From: Vibrio lentus
GTDB lineage: Bacteria; Pseudomonadota; Gammaproteobacteria; Enterobacterales; Vibrionaceae
Reading direction: 5' to 3'
Assembly (NCBI RefSeq): GCF_030409755.1
Contig: NZ_JAUFQE010000001.1
Location: forward strand, 310,001 to 374,000
Length of the DNA stretch: 64,000 nucleotides
The notes below the pieces were generated by a model. That model was given only the letters and a program-made list of their open reading frames with translations. It was not told the origin of the DNA and did not search any database. Position numbers and translations under genes: made by a program. Shown here in pieces: positions 8,137-17,164 of the stretch (its first letter is position 1; each line of letters begins with the position of its first letter).

Positions 8137-10611
8137 TTATGCCTCTTTTGGCGTCTGTTCTGAGTGGAGCAAGAAGTAAGACACCCAATCATCAATCGGC
8201 AACGGTCTTGCGAAGAAATAGCCTTGAGCATATTTACAACCTATCTGACGCAGGGTCTCTACGTGGTTTTGAGTTTCCAAACCTTCTGCTATAACTGAAA
8301 AATCCAGTATTTGCGCGAGTTTGAGTACCGCGCAAGTGATCTCGTAGTCGACCTTCGACGAGTTAATGTCTTCAATAAAGCTTCGGTCTAACTTGACGCA
8401 ATCAGCAGACAGATTTTTCAACACTGACAATGAAGAATAACCCGTACCAAAATCATCAATCGCGATCTTATACCCCTTCGAATGAAGCACTTCTATAGTC
8501 CTTGAGCATGTCTCGAAATCTCGCATCATGTCTCTTTCAGTGATTTCCAGTAGCAACTGATGTGGCTGACAATCGGTTTCGTCGAGTATCACTTGCAGTT
8601 GTTCAGCGAGGTCGGTCATGTAGAACATCCTAGCTGAGAAGTTGATGGAGAAAATCACACCTTGAAGGTCTAAGCCCGCACGCTGCCATTCGGTGATCAG
8701 GTTGGCGACTTTCTTAAATACCCACTTATCAATGTCGATGATCAAGTCACTTCTCTCGGCGACTTCAAGAAAATCAACCGGTGGTAGTAGCCCTAACTTG
8801 GGATGTCTCCATCGAATTAAAGCCTCGGCTCCAATGATATCTTGTGAGTTTAAATCCACCTTGGGTTGGAAGTAGACTTCCAGTTCGTCATTGGCGATTG
8901 CTTGATGAAGCCCCATATTGGTTTCGATTAAGTCATTGACCGCATGGGTCATTTCGTCAGCATAAACTCTGTATTGGTCTCTACCATTACGTTTGGCGTG
9001 GTACATGGCGGTATCCGCGTTTCGAATTAAGGTTTCACGATCCAAACCGTGAGTCGGGTACTCACACACGCCGATACTTGCTGACACGAAGATAGAGTTG
9101 TCATCAATGTAATAGGGTTTTCTCAATGCTTGGTTCAAGCGGTCAGCGATTGGCTCGCCCTCATCCAAACCAACGTTTGAATACATGACCAAGAATTCAT
9201 CTCCGCCCATTCGAGCAACAAAGCCTTTGTCTCCGACCAGCTTACTCAGAATGTCAGAGACGTTAACCAATAGGTTGTCGCCTGGCGCGTGGCCTAACGA
9301 GTCATTGATGGTCTTAAATTCGTCAATATCGAGATAAAACAATAAGAAAGGTGCGTTGTTCTCACTTGAACGCTCGATTTCTTTGTCTAACTGCTTGGTT
9401 GCTAATAGTCGATTCGCTAAGTTGGTTAGCGGATCATGATGGGCAAGGAAGTCGAAGTTCTTCTTTTCCTCCGTGAGATCCAAATAGGCTTCAGACAGTC
9501 TCGATGCCATGTTGTTATAGGCTTTTTCTAAGTGAGACCATTCGTCATTTCTGCCCAAATTGATTGGGTTTTTGAGGCTACCGGATTCTAAACGGTCGAA
9601 GCCATGCCTTAGCGCGTTGAGGGGTTGTCTAATGTGGTGTCTAACCACGTGGTTGACCAACAGCATCGACAATACAATCGCGAAAAAGCTCATGATAATG
9701 GCGTTTAACCTTGATAAACCGATCTCTTTTTCAAGTTGGTCGGTTAACTCTAAGGCTTGGGTTTGGACACGTAACTCGGTGTTTTCTACCATCTCTAACA
9801 AGTCACTTTGTGCTGCTAAGAGTGACGCCATCACTAACCAACGCTGTTCGAGGTTAGCGCGAATACGTTTCAAAGCGGCGTTGTATCGTTTAACCGTTCG
9901 GCTGATTCGCTTCTTCTCGGTGATAACCGCGGGTGTTTCTATATCAACGTTTTCTAAGTGAAGCAAAAAGATATCGAGTTCTTTCTCGACTTCGATAAGC
10001 AGTACTTTCTCGGTTTCTGGAGTGATACGACTGTGTATGTCGCCTACCATTTTTCCTGAAGTTAGAAAAGACTCTCTCAACATGTTGATAAGGTCTAATT
10101 TATTGTTATAACGGATAAAGTTAGGTTGGTCCAAGTGCCTAAGTTTACTATCAGCTATCGCAAATTCGAGCTGATTCAGTTGATCGGCTAAGGCTGCATC
10201 GATTTGATTTGTTTGCTTAAAGATTCTATTCAGTGCCAGTGAGCTACCCAAGAATCGGTGGAAGTTATTAATAAAGGCATCAATTTTTTGTGAGAACCCT
10301 TCATTGGTCGACAAATCTCTTAGGCGTTGCAGTTGGAAATCCACGTTAAACGCTTCTTCAGACAAGGTGGTTTCGCTGAACAAGAAGGTTTGTTCAAGCA
10401 GTTTCACTCGAGACGTCAAAGTGAACACTCGACGGCTGATCTCGGAGTTCACTATCAACTCTGAAACGTGTGTAGAGGTTTCGGTTTTGAGCGTCGATTC
10501 TACGTAATAGAGCGACCGAATCACCATGATGACGGCGAGGCTGACGATCAATAACGATAAAAGGTTCGAAATAATGAGTCGTTGGGTGATGTTTATCTGA
10601 CGTAATTTCAT
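8137..10611 (-). CDS. Membrane GGDEF-EAL protein (cyclic-di-GMP turnover enzyme)
   Basis: 824 residues from the ATG at 10611, chosen because it overlaps the upstream stop as ATGA and has GGAAG five bases before it; a TTG four codons earlier is also open. Membrane helix near 10-33, a long helical periplasmic region, second helix about 303-324, then a HAMP-like linker. The GGDEF domain has an intact GGDEF (469-473). The usual RxxD inhibitory site five residues before it is absent (GDKG). The EAL domain keeps EAL (596-598), DDFGTGYSSL and the later AEG motif. Both activities are possible; which dominates cannot be read from sequence. Co-transcription with a periplasmic binding protein suggests a ligand-bound partner controls it, like the NspS-MbaA pair of V. 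cholerae. Confidence 0.88.
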   Translation of the reverse strand: MKLRQINITQRLIISNLLSLLIVSLAVIMVIRSLYYVESTLKTETSTHVSELIVNSEISRRVFTLTSRVKLLEQTFLFSETTLSEEAFNVDFQLQRLRDLSTNEGFSQKIDAFINNFHRFLGSSLALNRIFKQTNQIDAALADQLNQLEFAIADSKLRHLDQPNFIRYNNKLDLINMLRESFLTSGKMVGDIHSRITPETEKVLLIEVEKELDIFLLHLENVDIETPAVITEKKRISRTVKRYNAALKRIRANLEQRWLVMASLLAAQSDLLEMVENTELRVQTQALELTDQLEKEIGLSRLNAIIMSFFAIVLSMLLVNHVVRHHIRQPLNALRHGFDRLESGSLKNPINLGRNDEWSHLEKAYNNMASRLSEAYLDLTEEKKNFDFLAHHDPLTNLANRLLATKQLDKEIERSSENNAPFLLFYLDIDEFKTINDSLGHAPGDNLLVNVSDILSKLVGDKGFVARMGGDEFLVMYSNVGLDEGEPIADRLNQALRKPYYIDDNSIFVSASIGVCEYPTHGLDRETLIRNADTAMYHAKRNGRDQYRVYADEMTHAVNDLIETNMGLHQAIANDELEVYFQPKVDLNSQDIIGAEALIRWRHPKLGLLPPVDFLEVAERSDLIIDIDKWVFKKVANLITEWQRAGLDLQGVIFSINFSARMFYMTDLAEQLQVILDETDCQPHQLLLEITERDMMRDFETCSRTIEVLHSKGYKIAIDDFGTGYSSLSVLKNLSADCVKLDRSFIEDINSSKVDYEITCAVLKLAQILDFSVIAEGLETQNHVETLRQIGCKYAQGYFFARPLPIDDWVSYFLLHSEQTPKEA

Positions 10612-11726
10612 TGTGGCTTCCAAATTCTCAGATACGCTTCACGGTAACCGTTTTTAGGGTCGTAAATACCTTTGTCTTCTTGGCTTATTAGCTCTTCAAC
10701 ATTATCAGGCGTGACGAGATGAACAGGGGCAGAGTAGCCACTCGGTGGCATGTCGTTAAACGCTCGGTTGAGCTCGTCGACAATTTGCCAGCCTTGTAAA
10801 TAAAGAGGTTCAGGGACAGTAGCCAATTGGAACTGGCCGCTGTTTATTCGTTTGTATGCGGCTTTACTTCCGTCACCTGCGGAAATGTTTTGTGGAATCA
10901 GTCTGTACTCCTCGAGATTAGACTCTAGAGAAGGGATAGCGTAATCAATGTATAGATCGTTAATCGCTAGTATATGCGTGATTTTTTCGTCGTATTTCTT
11001 CTCTAACATTTTTAATGTTGCAGGCATTTGTTCGGCGATTTTTTCTAGCGGCAGGTAGTTCAGTTCAAGAACATCGCATGTGTCACAGCGTTTAATCGTG
11101 TTGACCATAGCGTTGGCTTTGATCATCGCTATTTCATAATTAGGGTCGGTGAACACCACGGTTTTGGCACGGCCATTTGAGTTGACTATAGCGAGTAGGG
11201 CCGCTATTTCGGCTACATCAAGAGGGTCGGTTGTGATATTGGTGTATAAGCCAATATCTGGGTTTCCACCGACGAGTTCAGTGGCGTGCCAACCAATAAC
11301 AACGATCCCTAGATCTTCAGCTTTTTTCAAGATGGTTTTGTGTCGAACTGCGTCGATACCGCCTAGAACAATGGCATCGGGTTCAAAGCCAATCGCTTTT
11401 CTGATCGCCGCACCTTGGCGTACTTCTGAGCCTAAGCCATCGATGAACCTAAGGTGCCAATTAATGTTAGAAATGGCTTCAGATATGCCTTTTCCTACAC
11501 CATACACGCCACCATTGCGCAAGTCAGACGCGACAAAAATAACGTTTTTTTCATGACGCACCGTAGGACCTTGCATTGGGCCATCCCAAGTTCTCTGGTT
11601 GGAAACCGCTCGCATCACTTTTTCTTCAGCATATTGGAAGAAATCGTCTTCATGATTACCCGCAAAACTCTGAGAGTAGCAAGTAGTAGCGAGCAACAAA
11701 CTCGCAAAATTTAATCTCTTATTCAT
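10608..11726 (-). CDS. Periplasmic sugar-binding-like protein, predicted ligand sensor
   Basis: 372 residues with a signal peptide (MNKRLNFASLLLATTCYSQSFA). The rest is a periplasmic binding protein of the type I/LacI-like fold (Peripla_BP_4): VIFVASDLRNGG at the start of the fold, ILAINDLYIDYAIPSLE in the second lobe, then ISAGDG and a conserved LATVPEPLYLQGW region. It has no ABC permease or ATPase neighbour. Instead it overlaps the GGDEF-EAL gene by four bases, so it most likely docks on that protein's periplasmic domain and passes on ligand state. It resembles TorT and LuxP in this helper role. The ligand is unknown. Cys residues in the motif CDTCD may form a disulphide. Confidence 0.75.
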   Translation of the reverse strand: MNKRLNFASLLLATTCYSQSFAGNHEDDFFQYAEEKVMRAVSNQRTWDGPMQGPTVRHEKNVIFVASDLRNGGVYGVGKGISEAISNINWHLRFIDGLGSEVRQGAAIRKAIGFEPDAIVLGGIDAVRHKTILKKAEDLGIVVIGWHATELVGGNPDIGLYTNITTDPLDVAEIAALLAIVNSNGRAKTVVFTDPNYEIAMIKANAMVNTIKRCDTCDVLELNYLPLEKIAEQMPATLKMLEKKYDEKITHILAINDLYIDYAIPSLESNLEEYRLIPQNISAGDGSKAAYKRINSGQFQLATVPEPLYLQGWQIVDELNRAFNDMPPSGYSAPVHLVTPDNVEELISQEDKGIYDPKNGYREAYLRIWKPQ

Positions 11727-11746
11727 ATGGCTTATAAAACGCTTTA

Positions 11747-11772
11747 ACTTATAATCGCTCTATACTTATAAT
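11747..11772 (+). promoter_or_regulatory. Divergent promoter region with repeated ACTTATAAT
   Basis: The 81 bases between the two binding-protein genes contain ACTTATAAT twice, at 11747-11755 and 11764-11772, 17 bases apart. Each contains a perfect TATAAT -10 hexamer reading toward the LuxP-like gene. The palindromic TTATAA core also offers -10-like sequence on the reverse strand. No strong -35 was seen. Confidence 0.4.
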
Positions 11773-11807
11773 ATTGTTAATAAACATTCAAACATTTGGT
11801 AACAGTT

Positions 11808-12902
11808 ATGCCGGGTCAAATTTATAAAAATGTTTTACCAACCCTACTGGCAGCGTGTTTTTGCCTCCCTTTGTACGTCAATGCTGACGGGGTAAGGTCG
11901 GAGGCTGATGTAAAGAAACTTGAAAAATTTCAAGAGACTGTGAGTGGCGAGCCGATCTCGCTAACTCCAATGTCGGTAGAAAAACCGGTCAGAATTGCCC
12001 TAATTTACCCAAGTGCAGATATTTCTGACTTTTGGACGCGAAATTACACGGCGTTGAAGGAAAGATTGATCGCTTTAGAGCTACCATTCGAAATTAAAGA
12101 GTTTACTTCGAGACAAATTGAGCACTCTTTGCAGACTCAATACACCGATCAAGTGCTAAATTCTGAAATGCCCTATGACTTCGTGATCTTTGGTCCTTCA
12201 GAACTGGGCATACAAGCTGGAAACATCCAGAAACTGTCTGCATCAACAGAGTTCAAAACCTTTATTTGGGCTTTTCACACACCCAATGAGCAATGGAAAC
12301 ATCAACCAGACAGTTGGTTTGATTTCTCAAGTGCAATGGGTGCGGAAGTCTTGTGTGACCATGTGGTGCAAGAGTTAGGGAATGAGGTCGAGTTTTCTGC
12401 CAATAGAGGAATTCCGGGAATCACTGATACGCAGCGTTCACAGGGTTTCATCGATTGTGTAGAAGAGAAAGGTGACTGGTTAACGGTATATGAGCACTTC
12501 GGACAGTATCAAAAGATAGGTGGCGCTGATGGAATTCGCTTAGTGTTAGGTAACTTTCCTGAGGTGACCATGGTTCACAATGCCAATACGGCGATGACCA
12601 TGGGTGCCGTAGACGCTTTAAACAAAGCTGATATGTTATCTGACGTTTATGTAACAGGTTGGGGCGGTACTGCAAAAGAGATAGAAAAGATTCGTTCTGA
12701 CGAGTTAGATGCGACACCAATGAGAATGAGTGATGACCTTGGCGTGGCAACGGCAGAAGCCATTAAGTTTCATTTGGAAGAGAGAGAAGCGGAAGTTCCG
12801 TTGGTTTATTTGGGCCGTATCAACGTTGTGCATAATAAAATGACGGATGAGCAATTGAATCAGCTAACCAGAGAAGCGTTTCGCTACTCGGGTAAGAATT
12901 AG
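11808..12902 (+). CDS. LuxP-like periplasmic binding protein (paralogue of the AI-2 receptor)
   Basis: 364 residues from the ATG at 11808; a TTG at 11796 is also open. A signal peptide ends near VNADG. The body can be lined up with Vibrio LuxP from memory along most of its length: ISDFWTRN for LuxP's VSDYWVRN, GAVDAL, GWGG, MRMSDDLGVA.AEAIK and the C-terminal AFRYS. Residues matching LuxP Ser79, Trp82, Trp289, Arg310 and probably Arg215 are kept. The positions of Gln77 and Asp267 appear as Asp and Ala. It may bind AI-2 weakly, or a different sugar-like ligand. No LuxQ-type kinase lies next to it; the only nearby membrane partner is the divergent GGDEF-EAL protein. Confidence 0.7.
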   Translation: MPGQIYKNVLPTLLAACFCLPLYVNADGVRSEADVKKLEKFQETVSGEPISLTPMSVEKPVRIALIYPSADISDFWTRNYTALKERLIALELPFEIKEFTSRQIEHSLQTQYTDQVLNSEMPYDFVIFGPSELGIQAGNIQKLSASTEFKTFIWAFHTPNEQWKHQPDSWFDFSSAMGAEVLCDHVVQELGNEVEFSANRGIPGITDTQRSQGFIDCVEEKGDWLTVYEHFGQYQKIGGADGIRLVLGNFPEVTMVHNANTAMTMGAVDALNKADMLSDVYVTGWGGTAKEIEKIRSDELDATPMRMSDDLGVATAEAIKFHLEEREAEVPLVYLGRINVVHNKMTDEQLNQLTREAFRYSGKN

Positions 12903-12930
12903 GTTTGCGTGACTCTATCGAGCAATACAA

Positions 12931-12991
12931 AAAGAGCCGAAAATCTGTTTAAACTCGCTTTGTTGAAGCTTAAGCAGATTAGCGGCTCTTT
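12931..12991. terminator. Long bidirectional terminator between convergent genes
   Basis: AAAGAGCCG (12931-12939) pairs with CGGCTCTTT (12983-12991), extended by inner pairing between AATCTGTTTAA and TTAAGCAGATT. The A-run and T-run at its ends allow use in both directions, for the LuxP-like gene and the convergent phosphatase gene. Confidence 0.8.
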
Positions 12992-13038
12992 CTATGTTTG
13001 GGTTTTGGAAGTTTGACTCACAAACTCCGTGATTTCGA

Positions 13039-14721
13039 TTATTCAGCGATCTCTTCTAGCACTTGTCCAATTGAACCACTTGGTTGAGTGATCCCCAATT
13101 TGTTCGAAAGTGTCGGGGCAATGTCGTATGGCGTGACTGGACGTGAAACCTTTTTAGCATCCACATCATAGCCTGCGAAAATAACCGGTACATGTGTATC
13201 GTATTTCCAAGGTGAACCATGAGTCGAGGCAATTTGAAGGCCTTCCATGTCGTTAATGTAGCTACGTGGAGCAAATACCACGTACACATCGCCAGAACGA
13301 GCAGGGTGGTAGTTGTTCTTAATAAGCTGCATTACATGAGTATCAGGGACTCGGTTTGCCGCGATATCACTGCTTGATACGGCAAACGCAACGCCTTTTA
13401 TTTTTGCAATCTCATCAGCAATCGCTTCTTGTACCTTAGCCAGGTCAAGTTTCTTCTCCGCGATTAAATCGTGATTCAGATAAATATAAGGCTGTGCATA
13501 CAAGCGTATTGCGTCTTTGGATAAACCAAACTCATCCTTCAATCGTTTCTCTACGCCACTCGACAGCAACGTATCTTTATTGAAGTACTGAGCTTGATTG
13601 AAACCCAGAGCATTTGCCGCAGGTGAAGATTCAGGTACACCGTGATCGGCAGACAATACAATTAACGTGTTCTCAAGGCCAACTTGGTTATCGACGGTTT
13701 TAAGAAGCTTAGCGATCGTCTTATCAAGTCGAATTAGGTTGTCTTCGGTCTCTAAGCTTTCAGGCCCGTAGAGGTGAACCACATAGTCGTTGGATGAGAA
13801 ACTTACTGATAGGTAATCGGTGACTTCGCCTTGGCCTAACTTCTCTTGCATCAACAGCGTGCTTGCAAAGTTCTCTGTAATCTCATCGCCAGCTGGGCTG
13901 ACGGTTAATGTTGTGCTGTAGTATTTGTAGCTTGATGGGCCGTATGGGTGAGGGAAAGTGCGTTGGAAATCGCCTAATTTAACCTTGTGGTCCGTGTTGT
14001 GTTCTTGCAGGGTGTAGTTTTCACGTGGTAATGATAACTCCCACTTTTGCTTAGAGTATTGGGCTGCAATTTCTTTTTCATTCCAACGAGATACCCAAGC
14101 TGGATATTCGTCATAGTAATAATTGCTGGTAACAAACTCAGACTGTGCTTTCGAGAACCAGAACGCTTTGCCACTGTGTCCGGCAAGGGAGATCGCGCCT
14201 CGATCTTTTACTGAGACACCGAAGACTTTGGATTTTCCGCTATTGGAAATCATCAGTTCATCACCAAAGGTGGTAGCAAGTATAGGCTCTGGAGAGCGAC
14301 CATCGCCTTGTGCTGTCTTTTGGGTTGGATCGATCTCGGTTGCTTTGTCGACACCCGCGCCTGAAGTCAGCATTTTGTAGTTGCCGTCTTCTACGTTATA
14401 GACCAAACGTTCTTCACTGCGGTCATACCAAACATTCCCTACCATGCCATGAACACTCGGTGGAGCACCTGTTGCAAGCGATACGTGACCGACAATGGTT
14501 TCTGTGTTGCCGTGCTGGTAGTTCGCATTGGTGTAGTAGGTACCGTCATCCATTAAGTAGCGAAAACCACCTTCACCGAAGTTGTGCTTATATCGCTCGA
14601 TAAGATCTGCTCGTAGGCCATCTACCGTGATTTGTAAGACTAGGTCTGGCTTCTCTGCGGCTGAGGTTGGAAAGGCGCAGAGTAACGCAAGTGTAAGCCC
14701 TGAAAGCTTGGTGTATTGCAT
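13039..14721 (-). CDS. PafA-like alkaline phosphatase family protein (periplasmic)
   Basis: 560 residues with a signal peptide (cleavage near TSAAEK). Alkaline-phosphatase superfamily fold: metal-binding Asp in ITVDGLRADL, predicted nucleophile Thr75 in TIVGH, HGMVGNVWYD, the KDR pair in VSVKDRGAIS and the late metal motif SADHGVPE. These features match PafA-type phosphomonoesterases and related phosphodiesterases. The substrate is predicted to be phosphate esters in the periplasm. The neighbours (SUMF1-domain and anaerobic sulfatase-maturase-like genes) suggest sulfatase work. This protein, however, lacks the C/S-x-P-x-R sequence that is turned into formylglycine, so it is unlikely to be the maturase substrate. 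A phosphodiesterase role remains possible. Confidence 0.75.
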   Translation of the reverse strand: MQYTKLSGLTLALLCAFPTSAAEKPDLVLQITVDGLRADLIERYKHNFGEGGFRYLMDDGTYYTNANYQHGNTETIVGHVSLATGAPPSVHGMVGNVWYDRSEERLVYNVEDGNYKMLTSGAGVDKATEIDPTQKTAQGDGRSPEPILATTFGDELMISNSGKSKVFGVSVKDRGAISLAGHSGKAFWFSKAQSEFVTSNYYYDEYPAWVSRWNEKEIAAQYSKQKWELSLPRENYTLQEHNTDHKVKLGDFQRTFPHPYGPSSYKYYSTTLTVSPAGDEITENFASTLLMQEKLGQGEVTDYLSVSFSSNDYVVHLYGPESLETEDNLIRLDKTIAKLLKTVDNQVGLENTLIVLSADHGVPESSPAANALGFNQAQYFNKDTLLSSGVEKRLKDEFGLSKDAIRLYAQPYIYLNHDLIAEKKLDLAKVQEAIADEIAKIKGVAFAVSSSDIAANRVPDTHVMQLIKNNYHPARSGDVYVVFAPRSYINDMEGLQIASTHGSPWKYDTHVPVIFAGYDVDAKKVSRPVTPYDIAPTLSNKLGITQPSGSIGQVLEEIAE

Positions 14722-14763
14722 AGAGTATCCTTATTCAATGTAATTTCGTTATTCAAAATGTCA

Positions 14764-14809
14764 TGGGTTAACCACTGAACAGAGGTTGTCTGTTGTTCAG
14801 CTACCATGG
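14764..14809 (-). repeat. Interrupted inverted repeat between two minus-strand genes
   Basis: CTGAACA and TGTTCAG-type arms around 14776-14801, flanked by CCATGG / CATGGG sequence, can fold into a hairpin after the SUMF1-domain gene. There is no good T-run, so it is a weak terminator, an RNA-processing structure or a regulator site. Confidence 0.3.
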
Positions 14810-14818
14810 GGTATTTTG

Positions 14819-15607
14819 TTAGTCTGCATCTTTTACTAGGCGCAGACCCATGTCTGACATAGTGATCGATTGGCTTGCGAAATCACGACGGTAACTTTCA
14901 GATTCATCTTCGTCATAAGCAAAGCTGCCACCGCGCACTGATTTGTGTGATAAACCAACGTCACTGTGTTTAGCATTGTTTGGATTGTCTGTTGGACCGA
15001 ATCTGTAGAAGGTGTCATCGAAAGCATCAATGACAAACTCACCAACGTTTCCTGTCACGTCATATAAGCCTAGTTCATTTGGCTTCTTTAGCCCGACAGG
15101 ATGCGCGCTATTTTTTGAATTTGCTGAGTACCACGCAACATCATCTAAGTTGTTGGAACCACTGTAAGTATAGCCTTTGCTTTTGTTGCCACCCTTCGCT
15201 GCAAATTCCCATTCAGCTTCAGTCGGCAGGCGGTATTCTTCGCCTGTTAGTTCATTCAGCTGTTCAACGAAATAGTTCGCTTGTTGCCAGCTTAGGTTAT
15301 TGACCGGAACTTGCGGGTTTTGGAAATAACTGAGAGATGAACCCATCACCGATTCGAACAATTCTTGAGTCACCTCAAACTTCGCGATGTAGAAACTATC
15401 TACAGTTATATCTCGTGCAGGTCGCTCGGCTTTGCTTGCTTCAGGGAGGTTTGAACCCATGGTGAATGTACCGCCTTCAACCAACACCATCTCTTGGTCG
15501 ATTTGTTGGGCAATAGGGTGTGTAGGCACGCTTGCACAGCCGCTCAGGAAAATAGTCATGGTGACGCTGCTAACTGCTGCTAAATGTTTGTAATTGAAAA
15601 ATTTCAT
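14819..15607 (-). CDS. SUMF1/FGE-sulfatase-domain lipoprotein
   Basis: 262 residues from the ATG at 15607, chosen for the GAGG seven bases upstream and because it gives a proper lipoprotein signal with lipobox LSGC; an earlier in-frame ATG at 15658 would give a poor signal. The mature part is one formylglycine-generating-enzyme-like domain: VEGGTFTMGS, the Phe-Tyr-x-x-x-x-x-E-V-T block, RLPTEAEWEFAAKGG, GLYDVTGNVGEF and RGGSF. The catalytic cysteines of true FGE, expected near the end, are absent. It is therefore more likely a binding or structural SUMF1-fold lipoprotein than an oxidase. It precedes the phosphatase gene on the same strand and is divergent from the radical SAM gene. Confidence 0.75.
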   Translation of the reverse strand: MKFFNYKHLAAVSSVTMTIFLSGCASVPTHPIAQQIDQEMVLVEGGTFTMGSNLPEASKAERPARDITVDSFYIAKFEVTQELFESVMGSSLSYFQNPQVPVNNLSWQQANYFVEQLNELTGEEYRLPTEAEWEFAAKGGNKSKGYTYSGSNNLDDVAWYSANSKNSAHPVGLKKPNELGLYDVTGNVGEFVIDAFDDTFYRFGPTDNPNNAKHSDVGLSHKSVRGGSFAYDEDESESYRRDFASQSITMSDMGLRLVKDAD

Positions 15608-15744
15608 CACGTGCCTCAAATGTTCGAAATAGGCTGTGATTCTAACGTTTAAGGTCATTCCTATTGGTTATAAAGGGTATAACATGCCACTGACTTTATT
15701 AGGAATTATGATGGGAACAAGATAATAAGATAGGTAGGTAAATC

Positions 15745-17076
15745 ATGCACATTACTCAAGGTCCACAATATAACGGTAAAGCGTCTAAGCGCTTGCATGT
15801 TATGGCTAAACCGATTGGCGCAGCGTGTAACATTGACTGTAAATATTGTTATTACCTAAGTAAGCAAGATTTGTTGGAGTACAAGAAAGGCAGTTCTCCA
15901 AGAATGGATGATGAGACGTTAGAGACTTACATCCGACAATACATCGAAGGTCAAAATACCCCTGAAATCATCTTCTCATGGCAGGGCGGTGAACCGACCA
16001 TGCTGGGGTTAGCGTATTTCGAACGTGTGGTTGAGCTACAGAAAAAGTATCAACCTGAGGGTGTATTGATTTCAAACGACCTACAAACCAACGGCACACT
16101 GCTCAATGACGATTGGGGTCGCTTCTTAGCAAAGAATAACTTCCTGATTGGTTTGAGTATTGATGGCCCTGAAATGCTGCACAATGCGTATCGTGTCAAC
16201 AGAGCCGGGCGTGGCACCTTCAAACAAGTAATGGCGGCTGTTGAGTTGCTGCACAAACACCAAGTGAAATTTGCCACCCTGACATGCGTGAATAACCTCA
16301 CTAGCCAAAATGCATTGGAAGTGTATCGCTTCTTGCGTGATGTGGTGAAGTCTCCACAAATGCAGTTTATTCCTATCGTTGAGCAGAAAACCTTTAGAAC
16401 CGTTGCGCCACAAACGTCTCAAGTGAGTGAGCAACTTAAGCAAGGTGACAAGCGTTTGATCCCTGGCCATAAAGATTCGATCATGGAATCTTGGTGTGTG
16501 TCTGATTTGGCTTGGGGTAACTTCCTGATTGCTGTGTTTGACGAGTGGGCAAAGAATGACATCGGTAAAGTGTTCGTTCAGTATTTTGAAGCGAGTTTAG
16601 AAACGTGGATTGGTCGTCCGAACCCGCTTTGTACCCTGAATGAAATCTGCGGTAAAGGCTTAGCGATGGAGCCAAACGGCGACGTATTTTCTTGTGACCA
16701 CTACGTTTACCCTGAATATAAAATAGGCAACATCCACCACGAGAAGCTTGATGACCTTGCATACAGCGCACCACAACAGAAATTTGGTTTCGCTAAATCA
16801 CGCACGCTGACCAGTCAATGTCAGCAGTGTGACTACAAGTTTGCGTGTCATGGCGAGTGTCCTAAGAACCGCTTTATCAAAACTCGTTCTGGTGAGCCGG
16901 GTCTGAACTATTTGTGTGCAGGTTGGCACAAATTCTTTTCCCACGTTGATAAGTCGATGGCTTATGTTGCACGTGCAATGGGGCACCCTGTGGCTCATGG
17001 CAAATTCAGTGACTCAGTATTGATGGCGCATCGTGCAAAACGGACGCAACAAGCTACGTTCGAGACCAAGTTTTAA
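15745..17076 (+). CDS. Anaerobic sulfatase-maturating-type radical SAM enzyme
   Basis: 443 residues. The iron-sulfur and S-adenosylmethionine binding motif is C28-x3-C32-x2-C35 (CNIDCKYC). A SPASM-type C-terminal region carries further cysteines in CGKGLAMEPNGDVFSCDH, CQQCDYKFACHGECP and LCAGW. The length and motifs fit anSME enzymes, which oxidise a Cys or Ser in a secreted sulfatase to formylglycine without oxygen. No sulfatase with the target motif lies in this window, so it probably acts on one encoded elsewhere, or has another substrate. It sits between the divergent SUMF1-domain gene and the HEAT/TPR gene, which follows 88 bases later. Confidence 0.85.
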   Translation: MHITQGPQYNGKASKRLHVMAKPIGAACNIDCKYCYYLSKQDLLEYKKGSSPRMDDETLETYIRQYIEGQNTPEIIFSWQGGEPTMLGLAYFERVVELQKKYQPEGVLISNDLQTNGTLLNDDWGRFLAKNNFLIGLSIDGPEMLHNAYRVNRAGRGTFKQVMAAVELLHKHQVKFATLTCVNNLTSQNALEVYRFLRDVVKSPQMQFIPIVEQKTFRTVAPQTSQVSEQLKQGDKRLIPGHKDSIMESWCVSDLAWGNFLIAVFDEWAKNDIGKVFVQYFEASLETWIGRPNPLCTLNEICGKGLAMEPNGDVFSCDHYVYPEYKIGNIHHEKLDDLAYSAPQQKFGFAKSRTLTSQCQQCDYKFACHGECPKNRFIKTRSGEPGLNYLCAGWHKFFSHVDKSMAYVARAMGHPVAHGKFSDSVLMAHRAKRTQQATFETKF

Positions 17077-17164
17077 CTCAGTGTCTAGGTTTATAGAGCC
17101 TAACGAATTTTAATTAAATACGTGTCTAAGGACAGGCTAAGTTTCTCTAGTTTAAGGTAATACT

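Noticed and set aside
11808..12902. Naming the LuxP-like protein luxP
   Set aside because: Two pocket residues differ by eye and no luxQ is adjacent, so orthology is not supported.
13039..14721. Calling the phosphatase-superfamily protein a formylglycine sulfatase
   Set aside because: No C/S-x-P-x-R motif; the nucleophile context is Thr in TIVGH with a KDR pair, fitting PafA-like enzymes.
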